The notes under the pieces: generated by a model
What the model saw: the letters and a program-made list of their open reading frames with translations, nothing else
What the model was told of the DNA's origin: nothing
The model's database searches: none
Program-made: the position numbers and the translations under genes
NCBI RefSeq assembly: GCF_001421765.1
Contig: NZ_LMLA01000001.1
Location: forward strand, 667,199-731,198
Reading direction: 5' to 3'
Source of the DNA: Sphingomonas sp. Leaf32
GTDB taxonomy: Bacteria; Pseudomonadota; Alphaproteobacteria; Sphingomonadales; Sphingomonadaceae
Length of the DNA: 64,000 bases
Shown here: positions 53,984 through 64,000 of the stretch, one piece after another
Layout of the letters: each line of letters opens with the position of its first letter
Numbering within the stretch: position 1 is the first letter of the stretch

Positions 53984-54113
53984 ACTTTCCTACAACCACC
54001 CCGCCAGCCAAAACCGTCACCCTGGGTTTGACCCGGAGTGACATGGTGTATGGGGAGGTAACGTAGCGACACGAAACCGTGGCAAGTGTGAACTTAGTGA
54101 ACTTTGGCCGCCA

Positions 54114-54806
54114 TCACGGCTCGATGGTCGGGGTCCATGGCCGCTCGCGAAACCACTTGGTAATGATGTATTTGGTCCCTTCGACCACCGCCATGCCCTC
54201 GTGCAGCGTGGCGAGGTTGGGGCTGCCATCGGGGTTCATGTTGTTCCACGCGATCAGCATCCCCGGCCGCGGATTGAACCGCACCCCGGCCTGCGGAAAC
54301 CACGTCGCGCCGCCCTGTTCGACCTCGTTCAGATAGACCATCGCGGTCCATGTCCGCTGCCCGCCCTGCACCGCCATTGACGCCCAATAGGGTTCGTTCT
54401 CGTTGAAATAGTCGTTATGCGCCCGGAACTGCTGCCCCGGCGCATAGCGCTGGCCCTGCATCGTCTCGCCATGCTCCGGCGGAATGCCCAGCAGGTGGGC
54501 GATCTTCTCGTCGATCGGTTGCAGCAACGGATGCCAGCGGTCGAGGTCGCAGCTGTCGCTGGTCCGGAAATTGGGATCGTCGGTCGTGGTCAGCAAGGTC
54601 GATTTGCGGCGACCGGCATCGATTGTCGCCATCAGCATGTCGCACTCGTCGTCCGACAGGAACCCGGTCAGCGCGAACAGCACCGCACCCTCCGTCTTGG
54701 CGCGGCGGATGCCGGGGACGGCGCTCAAGGTCGCTTCGACCGACCGGCCCCACTCGGCCCGGACGGGGGAGGGACCACCGGGTGCTTTACGGACAGGCGT
54801 ATTCAT
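54114..54806 (-). CDS. 2-oxoglutarate/Fe(II) dioxygenase, prolyl-4-hydroxylase-like
   Basis: The product is a 230-residue member of the P4H alpha-subunit-like oxygenases. The iron ligands are visible as His130 and Asp132 in RAHNDYF and His202 in LHEG, and Lys212 in GTKYIITKW would bind 2-oxoglutarate. In bacteria such enzymes hydroxylate proline in proteins such as EF-Tu or free amino acids; the target here is unknown. The gene stands alone between repeat-bearing gaps. Confidence 0.9.
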   Translation of the reverse strand: MNTPVRKAPGGPSPVRAEWGRSVEATLSAVPGIRRAKTEGAVLFALTGFLSDDECDMLMATIDAGRRKSTLLTTTDDPNFRTSDSCDLDRWHPLLQPIDEKIAHLLGIPPEHGETMQGQRYAPGQQFRAHNDYFNENEPYWASMAVQGGQRTWTAMVYLNEVEQGGATWFPQAGVRFNPRPGMLIAWNNMNPDGSPNLATLHEGMAVVEGTKYIITKWFRERPWTPTIEP

Positions 54807-54850
54807 GGCGCGCGTTCAACCAGATAGGGGGAGGAGTGTCGAGGGGGCAC

Positions 54851-54949
54851 CCGTCATTCCGGCGAAGGCCGGAATCCATTGTGTCGGATGTCATCGGCTC
54901 CATCGAAACCGTCCGCGACCATGGATCCCGGCCTTCGCCGGGATGACGG
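54851..54949. repeat. Inverted repeat with 29-base arms, CCGTCATTCCGGCGAAGGCCGGAATC type
   Basis: The arms 54851-54879 and 54921-54949 pair with few mismatches. The core GGCGAAGGCC resembles the CAGCGAAGGCTG family. It lies between the oxygenase gene and mce. Confidence 0.8.
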
Positions 54950-54953
54950 TGGA

Positions 54954-55367
54954 TCAATGCTCCGGCGTCTCCATCAACTCGACCAGCACGCCGCCCATGT
55001 CGCGCGGATGGACGAAGATGATCGGCGTCCCATGCGCCCCGATCCGCGGTTCCCCCAACACCCGCGCGCCCTTGGCGACCAGCCCGGCGACGGCGGCGTG
55101 GATGTCCGCCACCTCGAAGCACAGATGATGCTGCCCGCCCGCCGGGTTCTTCGCCAGAAACCCGGTGATCGGCGAGCGGTCGTCATACGGCTCGATCAGC
55201 TCGATCTGCGTATTGGGCGCGTCGATGAAACAGACCTTCACCCCCTGCGCGGGCAGGTCGAACGGTTCGCCGATCGCTGTTGCGCCGAGCAACTCGCGAT
55301 ACATCGCGATCGACGCCGCGATCGACGGGGTGGCGACCCCCACATGGTTCAATCGGCCAATGGTCAT
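54954..55367 (-). CDS. mce: Methylmalonyl-CoA epimerase
   Basis: Mce interconverts the S and R forms of methylmalonyl-CoA between propionyl-CoA carboxylase and the mutase. The 137-residue product is a VOC-fold protein with LNHVGVATPS (metal His8), QIELIEPYDD, HHLCFEVADI, and a C-terminal GGVLVELME with the catalytic Glu. The ATG at 55367 is used; the longer frame runs into repeat DNA. It lies downstream of pccB on the same strand, separated by a 129-base repeat. Confidence 0.94.
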   Translation of the reverse strand: MTIGRLNHVGVATPSIAASIAMYRELLGATAIGEPFDLPAQGVKVCFIDAPNTQIELIEPYDDRSPITGFLAKNPAGGQHHLCFEVADIHAAVAGLVAKGARVLGEPRIGAHGTPIIFVHPRDMGGVLVELMETPEH

Positions 55368-55371
55368 ACAT

Positions 55372-55500
55372 CCTCCTCGGTACGGGGAGGGGGACCAGCG
55401 AAGCTGGTGGAGGGGGTGCACCCCGCCGTGCAACCGTGGTGGAGCAGGACGCCCCCCTCCACCATCCTGCGGACGGTCCCCCTCCCCGTGCCGGGGAGGA
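55372..55500. repeat. Intergenic repeat, CTGGTGGAGGGGG family, copy 2
   Basis: CCTCCTCGGTACGGGGAGGG at the left edge is matched by an inverted copy, CCCTCCCCGTGCCGGGGAGG, at the right edge. Inner arms GCTGGTGGAGGGGG and CCCCCCTCCACCA extend the pairing. It fills the pccB-mce gap and would be transcribed between the two genes. Confidence 0.8.
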
Positions 55501-55502
55501 TC

Positions 55503-57029
<1,527 letters not shown>

Positions 57030-57105
57030 CGTCTCTCCTTGGCCCGTTGGTCGGGCGTTTCCGCCCTTGTGCCAGCAGGAAGGGGCGAAGCGCAATATTC
57101 TTGCG

Positions 57106-57903
57106 TCACCCGAAGCGATAGCCCGACACGACCCACCCCATGACGACATCGCGATAGTCGCGGACGGCTTCATCCTCGCCGCCTGCTCCCAATGCCACCA
57201 TCAACGGCAACAGATGCTCGGCCTCCGGATGCGCGAAGCGGGCGTGGGGGAAGCTTTCCCAGCTTGCGACCCGCTTGGCCCGCGCGGTCGGGTCGGGATC
57301 GGTCGCGGCGGCCGTCAGCGCCGCATCCCATTCCTCCGCGATCGGCGTGACCGAAGGCCCCCGTGCGCGCAGATTGTGGAAGCTCATGCCCGACCCGACG
57401 ATCAGCACGCCTTCGTCGCGCAGCGGCGCCAGCGCGCGTCCCATCGCGATGTGCGCAGCCGGATCGAGCGAGCGCTCGAGGGACAATTGCACCAGCGGGA
57501 TGTCGGCATCGGGCATCGCGACCATCATCGGAATGAAGACGCCGTGGTCCCAGCCGCGCTCTGCCTCTTCGCCGGTCGCGAATCCTGCCTCCTCCAGCAG
57601 CGTCGCCGCCCGCCGCGCCACGTCCGGCGCCCCGGCCGCGTCCCAGCGCAAGTGGTAAGTGTGTTCGGGGAAGCCGTAATAGTCGAACAGCAACGACGGT
57701 CGCTCACCGACATGGACGGTCGACCGATCCGCCTCCCAATGGCCGGACACCATCAGGATCGCCCGCGGCCGCTCCGGCAGCGAATCGATCAGCCCGGCCA
57801 GATAGGCCTGCATCGGCCGCCACAGCGGGTCGGGCGCCGCGCCGGGGTTCATGAAGAAGCAGGGACCGCCGCCATGCGGCACGAACAGGGTGGGGAGCGT
57901 CAT
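57106..57903 (-). CDS. DODA-type extradiol dioxygenase (class III, LigB fold)
   Basis: The product is a 265-residue nonhaem iron/zinc dioxygenase related to 4,5-DOPA dioxygenase and YgiD. Metal-site histidines are visible in [18 protein letters not shown] and WDHGVFIPM, and [10 protein letters not shown] completes the pocket. The natural aromatic substrate is unknown. The ATG at 57903 (MTLPTLF) is used; the frame continues 15 codons upstream. It is divergent from the 2Fe-2S protein gene, with about 100 bases between them. Confidence 0.9.
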   Translation of the reverse strand: MTLPTLFVPHGGGPCFFMNPGAAPDPLWRPMQAYLAGLIDSLPERPRAILMVSGHWEADRSTVHVGERPSLLFDYYGFPEHTYHLRWDAAGAPDVARRAATLLEEAGFATGEEAERGWDHGVFIPMMVAMPDADIPLVQLSLERSLDPAAHIAMGRALAPLRDEGVLIVGSGMSFHNLRARGPSVTPIAEEWDAALTAAATDPDPTARAKRVASWESFPHARFAHPEAEHLLPLMVALGAGGEDEAVRDYRDVVMGWVVSGYRFG

Positions 57904-58006
57904 GGCCGATAGGTCGCGCCTCGACCCGCCGGACTCAAGGCCGTGCATGGAAACGACGCGTTTCGGCTTGGCGTCCTACGGCGATGCCCCCTACAAGGTC
58001 GCCCGC

Positions 58007-58549
58007 ATGAGCCGCTTCACCGTCAACAACCTGCCGCAGGAATATCGGCTCGACCCGGAAACGCCGCTGCTGTGGGCGCTGCGCGACGTGTCGAACCTGA
58101 CCGGCACCAAATATGGTTGCGGCACCGGGCATTGCGGGGCGTGTACCGTCGATGTCGACGGCCGCGCGGTGAAGTCGTGCCAGGTGACGATCGGCAGCCT
58201 CGAAGGCACCTTCGTCACCACGATTGAGGGGCTGGCCCGCGACCGCAGCCATCCGGTACAGGCCGCGTTCCTGGCGGCGCAGGTCGTGCAATGCGGCTTC
58301 TGCATTCCCGGCTTCGTCATGGCGACGGTCGCGCTGCTGCGGCAGAATCGGAACCCAAGCGAAGCGGAGATCGCCGCCGCGCTCAACCATCTGTGCCGCT
58401 GCGGCATCTATCCCCGGCTGATCGATGCGGTGCGACAGGCGGCCGCCGCCGCGCGCGGCGATGCGACGCTGGCACCCCCGCCGCGCCCGGGCATCGACCG
58501 CGCAGAGGCCGCGCGCGAGACGCCCGCGCTGACGCCGCCGACGAAGTAG
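58007..58549 (+). CDS. 2Fe-2S subunit of a xanthine-oxidase-family molybdoenzyme (IorA-like)
   Basis: The 180-residue product resembles the small subunit of isoquinoline 1-oxidoreductase and aldehyde oxidases. It binds two 2Fe-2S clusters: Cys38, Cys43, Cys46 and Cys58 (YGCGTGHCGAC) for the plant-type cluster, and Cys96, Cys99, Cys130 and Cys132 (QCGFC, LCRC) for the second. It passes electrons from a Mo subunit, which is absent from the neighbourhood. The ATG at 58007 (MSRFTVN) fits the family start; an ATG at 57947 would add 20 residues. Confidence 0.88.
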   Translation: MSRFTVNNLPQEYRLDPETPLLWALRDVSNLTGTKYGCGTGHCGACTVDVDGRAVKSCQVTIGSLEGTFVTTIEGLARDRSHPVQAAFLAAQVVQCGFCIPGFVMATVALLRQNRNPSEAEIAAALNHLCRCGIYPRLIDAVRQAAAAARGDATLAPPPRPGIDRAEAARETPALTPPTK

Positions 58550-58655
58550 CCGATATTCTTTCAATTGGCTGTCACCGCCATTCAGCCACGGTTGATCGCG
58601 ACCGTAATAAACCGCATCCATCGTAGCCGGCGACATCCGGCGGTGGAGGCAGACA

Positions 58656-59645
58656 ATGAAGAGCCGTTTCTTGCTGGCCCTGTTGAGCGTGTCGGCGCTG
58701 GTCCCGACGGCGGCCATGGCACAGGCCGAGCCGGAGTTGCGCGGGCCGCGCGGTCGCGAGCGGATCGAACGTTCGCCCGGTGGCGAGATGCCCGGTGCCC
58801 GTGCCGAATTCCGCAGCGACATCCGCGTCGAAGCGCCGCAGCCGCGCCCCGAACGTCCGCGCATGGAGCAGCAGCGCAACGAGCCGCAGCGCGGCGGCGA
58901 CGCACCCCGCTGGCAGGAGCGCGGTGACCGCGGTGACCGTGGCGGTTTCGACCGGCCGCGTCCGGTGCGGGACGCCGACGGGCAGGTCGACCGCGAAGCG
59001 CTGCGCCGCGACTGGCAGCAGGGCAATCGTGGCGATCGCGGTTGGCGGCCGGAGCCGTCGCCCGCGCCGCGCCCCGACCGCGGTTACCGCACCCCGCCGC
59101 GCGATGCACAGGGACAGATCGATCGCGAGGCGCTGCGCCGCGACTGGCCGCGCACCGATGGCCGGGGCCAGCTCGATCGTGACCGCCGGGAGCAGTGGCG
59201 TCGGGAGCAATGGCGTCGCGAGCAGCAGAATGGCGGCTGGGATCGCAATACCCGCGACCGCGACTGGGGTCGCGACGACTGGAACCGGGGCGACCGTGAC
59301 TGGAACCGGGGCAACCGGTGGGAGCGTGGCGGACAGTGGGATCGCGGCTGGCGTCGTGACGACCGCTACGACTGGAGCCGGTACCGTCAGCAGAATCGCG
59401 GCCTTTACCGCCTGCCGCGCTACTATGCGCCGTCGGGCTGGGGCTATGGCTATCGCCGGTTCGGCGTGGGCGTGACGCTGAATTCGTTCCTGTTCGGATC
59501 GAACTACTGGATCAACGACCCCTTCTATTATCGCCTGCCGGAAGTGTGGGGGCCATATCGCTGGGTGCGCTATTACAACGATGCGCTGCTGGTGGATGTC
59601 CGTTCGGGCCAGGTGGTCGACGTCGAGTACGACATTTTCTGGTAA
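58656..59645 (+). CDS. RcnB-family exported protein with Arg/Asp-rich repeats
   Basis: The 329-residue product has a signal peptide (MKSRFLLALLSVSALVPTAAMA) and a C-terminal RcnB-like domain (about 240-329: YDWSRYRQQNRG, VGVTLNSFLFGSNYWINDP, YRWVRYYNDALLVD, GQVVDVEYDIFW). The middle is low-complexity, rich in Arg, Asp, Gly and Trp. It contains two copies of the unit GQxDREALRRDW and tandem WNRG/RDW-type repeats. RcnB in E. coli is a periplasmic protein tied to nickel and cobalt balance; a metal role here is inference. Confidence 0.85.
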   Translation: MKSRFLLALLSVSALVPTAAMAQAEPELRGPRGRERIERSPGGEMPGARAEFRSDIRVEAPQPRPERPRMEQQRNEPQRGGDAPRWQERGDRGDRGGFDRPRPVRDADGQVDREALRRDWQQGNRGDRGWRPEPSPAPRPDRGYRTPPRDAQGQIDREALRRDWPRTDGRGQLDRDRREQWRREQWRREQQNGGWDRNTRDRDWGRDDWNRGDRDWNRGNRWERGGQWDRGWRRDDRYDWSRYRQQNRGLYRLPRYYAPSGWGYGYRRFGVGVTLNSFLFGSNYWINDPFYYRLPEVWGPYRWVRYYNDALLVDVRSGQVVDVEYDIFW

Positions 59646-59668
59646 GCCTGCCGTTACGGCCTGGGTGT

Positions 59669-59701
59669 GCGCGGCGGGGGCAACTCCGCCGCGCTTTCGT
59701 T
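59669..59701 (+). terminator. Rho-independent terminator
   Basis: GCGCGGCGG (59669-59677) pairs perfectly with CCGCCGCGC (59686-59694), followed by TTTCGTT. It lies 24 bases after the RcnB-family gene. Confidence 0.8.
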
Positions 59702-59763
59702 TGCGCTGGCAATCGCCGGCCAGCTTCCGCAAACCGTATCAAAAGATACGGGAGAGCGATTCG

Positions 59764-60540
59764 ATGGCAGGCGATATCCGGGTGGCGCGCGACGGCGACG
59801 TGCTGCGCATCACGCTCGACCGGCCCGACCGGCTGAATGCCGCGCCGCCGGCGATGTTCGATGCGATCCGCGATGCGCTTGCCCGTCTCGACGGCGCGCG
59901 GGCGGTGTTGCTGACCGGGGCAGGGCGCGCCTTCTGCTCGGGCGCGGACGTCATGGCGGCGCTCGGCGGCGATGACGCCCCCGCCATGACCCATGCGGCG
60001 CTCACCAACCACTATAACCCCACGCTGCAGGCGATCGCCGACCTGCCCGTGCCCGTCGTCAGCGCGGTGCGTGGCGCGGCGGCGGGGATCGGGTGCAGCC
60101 TCGCGCTTGCCGCCGATTTCTGTGTCGCGGCCGACGATGCCTATTTCCTGCAGGCCTTCGTCAATATCGGCCTCGTCCCCGATGGCGGGGCGAGCTGGAT
60201 GCTGCCGCGCCTGATCGGCCGCGCGCGTGCCGCCCGGATGATGATGCTCGGCGAACGCGTGGCCGCCGCCACCGCGCTCGATTGGGGCATGATCCACGCC
60301 GTCGTCGATGGTACCGCGCTGGAGGACGAGGCGATGGCGCTCGCCCGGCGGCTGGCGGCGGGGCCGACCGTTGCGCTCGGCCTGATGCGTCGCAACCTCG
60401 CCTACGCCCTCGACCACGATTATCCCGCCGCGCTGGTGCAGGAGGCGGCGGCGCAGCGCACCGCCCGCGCGACCGGCGATGCGGTCGAAGGCGGCACCGC
60501 CTTCCTCACCAAGCGTACACCGCGTTTCTCCGGAGCCTGA
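59764..60540 (+). CDS. Enoyl-CoA hydratase/isomerase, PaaG-like
   Basis: The product is a 258-residue crotonase-fold enzyme. FCSGADVMAAL and AVRGAAAGIGCSLALAADF form the CoA and oxyanion sites. The acidic residue in GLVPDGGASWMLPRLIG matches the Asp used by PaaG-type isomerases, while the hydratase Glu in the oxyanion helix is Ser here; an isomerase is therefore more likely than a hydratase. The ATG at 59764 has GGGAGAG close upstream. It precedes the methylmalonyl-CoA mutase gene and may help to feed acyl-CoAs into it. Confidence 0.88.
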   Translation: MAGDIRVARDGDVLRITLDRPDRLNAAPPAMFDAIRDALARLDGARAVLLTGAGRAFCSGADVMAALGGDDAPAMTHAALTNHYNPTLQAIADLPVPVVSAVRGAAAGIGCSLALAADFCVAADDAYFLQAFVNIGLVPDGGASWMLPRLIGRARAARMMMLGERVAAATALDWGMIHAVVDGTALEDEAMALARRLAAGPTVALGLMRRNLAYALDHDYPAALVQEAAAQRTARATGDAVEGGTAFLTKRTPRFSGA

Positions 60541-60541
60541 C

Positions 60542-60588
60542 ATGACCCGCCTCGACTTGACCCCCCGTCCGGCGATAGGGACCATGCG

Positions 60589-60592
<4 letters not shown>
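60542..60592 (+). CDS. Possible 16-codon leader ORF before scpA
   Basis: An ATG one base after the enoyl-CoA isomerase stop opens a 16-residue frame ([16 protein letters not shown]) that ends in an ATGA overlap with the scpA start. It could couple translation across the gap or simply be chance. No ribosome site of its own is visible beyond the end of the previous gene. Confidence 0.2.
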
Positions 60593-62714
<2,122 letters not shown>

Positions 62715-62718
<4 letters not shown>

Positions 62719-63755
62719 ATGTGATTGCGTCTGTCGAAGCTGCCCCGGCAATCGGAACGGGCGAGGTCCGCACCGATTGGACCCGCGCGGAGATCGCCGA
62801 CCTGTTCGACCTGCCGTTCAACGAACTGATGTACCGCGCCCAGACCGTCCACCGCGCGCACCATGCGGTCGGCCAGGTCCAGCTCTGCACTTTGCTCTCG
62901 ATCAAAACTGGCGGCTGTCCGGAGGATTGCGGCTATTGCTCGCAGTCGGCCAGCGCCGATACGCAGCTCAAGGCCGAAAAGCTGATGGACGTCGACGCCG
63001 TGCTGGCGAGTGCGGCCGAGGCGAAGGCCGCCGGATCGCAGCGCTTCTGCATGGGTGCTGCGTGGCGCAACCCCAAGGACCGCGACATGGACAGGATCGT
63101 GGCGATGGTCGAGGGCGTGGCCGCGATGGGCATGGAAACCTGCATGACGCTGGGCATGTTGACGCCGGATCAGGCGCAGCGGCTGGGCAACGCGGGCCTC
63201 GATTATTACAATCACAATATCGACACTTCGCCCGAAAACTACGCCAACGTCATCACGACGCGCAGCTTCGACGACCGCCTCGATACGCTGTCGCATGTCC
63301 GTGAAGCGGGTATCAACGTGTGCTGCGGCGGTATCGTCGGCATGGGCGAGACGCGCGGCGACCGCGTCGGCTTTGTCCACGCGCTCGCCACGCTGCCGCG
63401 CCACCCGGAAAGCGTGCCGGTGAATGCGCTGGTTCCGGTCAAGGGCACGGTGCTGGGCAACATACTGGCCGACACCCCGCTGGCCAAGATCGACGACATC
63501 GAATTCGTCCGCACCGTCGCCGTAGCGCGCATCACCATGCCGCTGAGCATGGTCCGCCTGTCCGCCGGTCGCGAAAGCATGTCGGATGCGACGCAGGCGA
63601 TGTGCTTCATGGCGGGCGCCAATTCGATCTTCACCGGCGACCGGCTGCTGACCGCCGGCAATGCCGGCGACGACGCCGACGCGGCGCTGCTGGCGAAGCT
63701 GGGCATGACGCCAATGGTTGGGGAAGAACCGATGCGGAAGAGCGGATGCTGCTGA
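62715..63755 (+). CDS. bioB: Biotin synthase
   Basis: BioB inserts sulfur into dethiobiotin. The 346-residue radical SAM product has the cluster motif CPEDCGYC with Cys68, Cys72 and Cys75, and the 2Fe-2S cluster residues in [21 protein letters not shown] and [12 protein letters not shown]. Its ATG overlaps the scpA stop. Pairing biotin synthesis with a propionyl-CoA module is sensible because PccA carries biotin. Other bio genes are not in the window. Confidence 0.96.
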
Positions 63756-64000
63756 GCCTGCTGCTCCTGGCCGATGCGGTGGGCGGTAATTGCGCCAAGG
63801 CCCCGACCCAGGTCGCGGCGGACCGTTGTGCCGAATCGGGCTGGCAGGTCGCCGACCGGGACATGAGCCGCGAATGGCGGGTAGCGCGGTCGGCGATGCA
63901 GGCGCGCGACGCCCGCGATCCGACCCGCGGCGGCGGTTTCGGCTATGCCGCCGCGTTGCTGGAGAGCCAGCGGGCGTGGCTGAAATTTCGCGATACGCAA
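63746..64000 (+). CDS. LprI-like secreted protein (partial)
   Basis: The first 85 residues of a gene that runs off the right edge are seen. The start ATG at 63746 overlaps the bioB end by ten bases. A signal-like hydrophobic segment ([14 protein letters not shown]) is followed by two cysteines. A segment ending [11 protein letters not shown] is typical of the DUF1311/LprI lysozyme-inhibitor-like family. The C-terminal cysteines are outside the window, so the family call is moderate. Confidence 0.65.
   Translation, partial: MLLSLLLLADAVGGNCAKAPTQVAADRCAESGWQVADRDMSREWRVARSAMQARDARDPTRGGGFGYAAALLESQRAWLKFRDTQ

Overview
The window is GC-rich, tightly packed bacterial chromosome. It looks like an alphaproteobacterium of the order Sphingomonadales (Sphingomonas-like). 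Support for this: ribosomal protein S9 has a long Ala/Pro-rich N-terminal extension; the gene content includes CtaA, ETF-QO, PccB/Mce/ScpA and a partial arginine succinyltransferase pathway; and the intergenic gaps hold short palindromic repeats of the 'CGTCACCCCAGCGAAGGCTGGGGTCTC' kind that are common in sphingomonad genomes. The taxonomic call is inference from these features, since no rRNA is present. I saw no tRNA, rRNA, CRISPR array, transposase, phage gene or integrase. This is core chromosome with small species-level variation, not a mobile island.

Layout. 1-5.0 kb: a membrane protein, hemF with a GNAT acetyltransferase, then the kduI-kduD-kdgK uronate operon. 5.0-9.7 kb: a LOV-domain hybrid histidine kinase whose stop overlaps the start of an MFS transporter, then a metallophosphoesterase. 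9.8-16.3 kb: a methyltransferase, rplM-rpsI with an elaborate 3' hairpin region, ctaA, a DedA protein, and the overlapping xseB-ispA-coaD operon. 16.4-25.1 kb: an orphan gene in a less GC-rich patch, a DNA-deoxyinosine glycosylase overlapping a BaiN-type flavoprotein, a BepA-like M48 protease, a PA0069-type radical SAM protein, and the overlapping set of UDG-like protein, lytic transglycosylase and moaB.

25.2-35.7 kb is a long plus-strand run: ETF-QO, a secreted TPR protein, ispE, a degenerate crotonase, an N-formylglutamate amidohydrolase, ilvD, a lipoprotein, the NAD(P)HX repair enzyme and an rRNA uracil methyltransferase. 35.7-40.1 kb holds truA-fmt (minus) facing away from recR, def and rmuC (plus). 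40.1-46.3 kb begins with a repeat-filled gap, followed by two minus-strand blocks: small membrane protein-trmH-ureohydrolase, and M20 hydrolase-astA-astB for arginine breakdown.

46.3-54.8 kb: a DUF481 barrel, rppH, a histone-deacetylase-like hydrolase, phr, hisI with a lipoprotein, purF with an SDR, a small coiled-coil protein and a prolyl-4-hydroxylase-like oxygenase. 54.9-64.0 kb carries most of the propionyl-CoA to succinyl-CoA route: pccB and mce on the minus strand, scpA on the plus strand, and bioB overlapping scpA. The carboxylase needs biotin, so bioB fits here. The window ends inside an LprI-like secreted protein.

The genes mostly work as small translationally coupled groups, with many 4-base ATGA/GTGA/TTGA overlaps. 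I found no clearly new multi-gene system. The most interesting points are: the light-sensor kinase coupled to a transporter; three enzyme-family members lacking key residues (UDG-like, crotonase, ureohydrolase); an orphan 2Fe-2S subunit; the 34-bp perfect inverted repeat after rpsI; and the M20 hydrolase at the head of the astAB operon.
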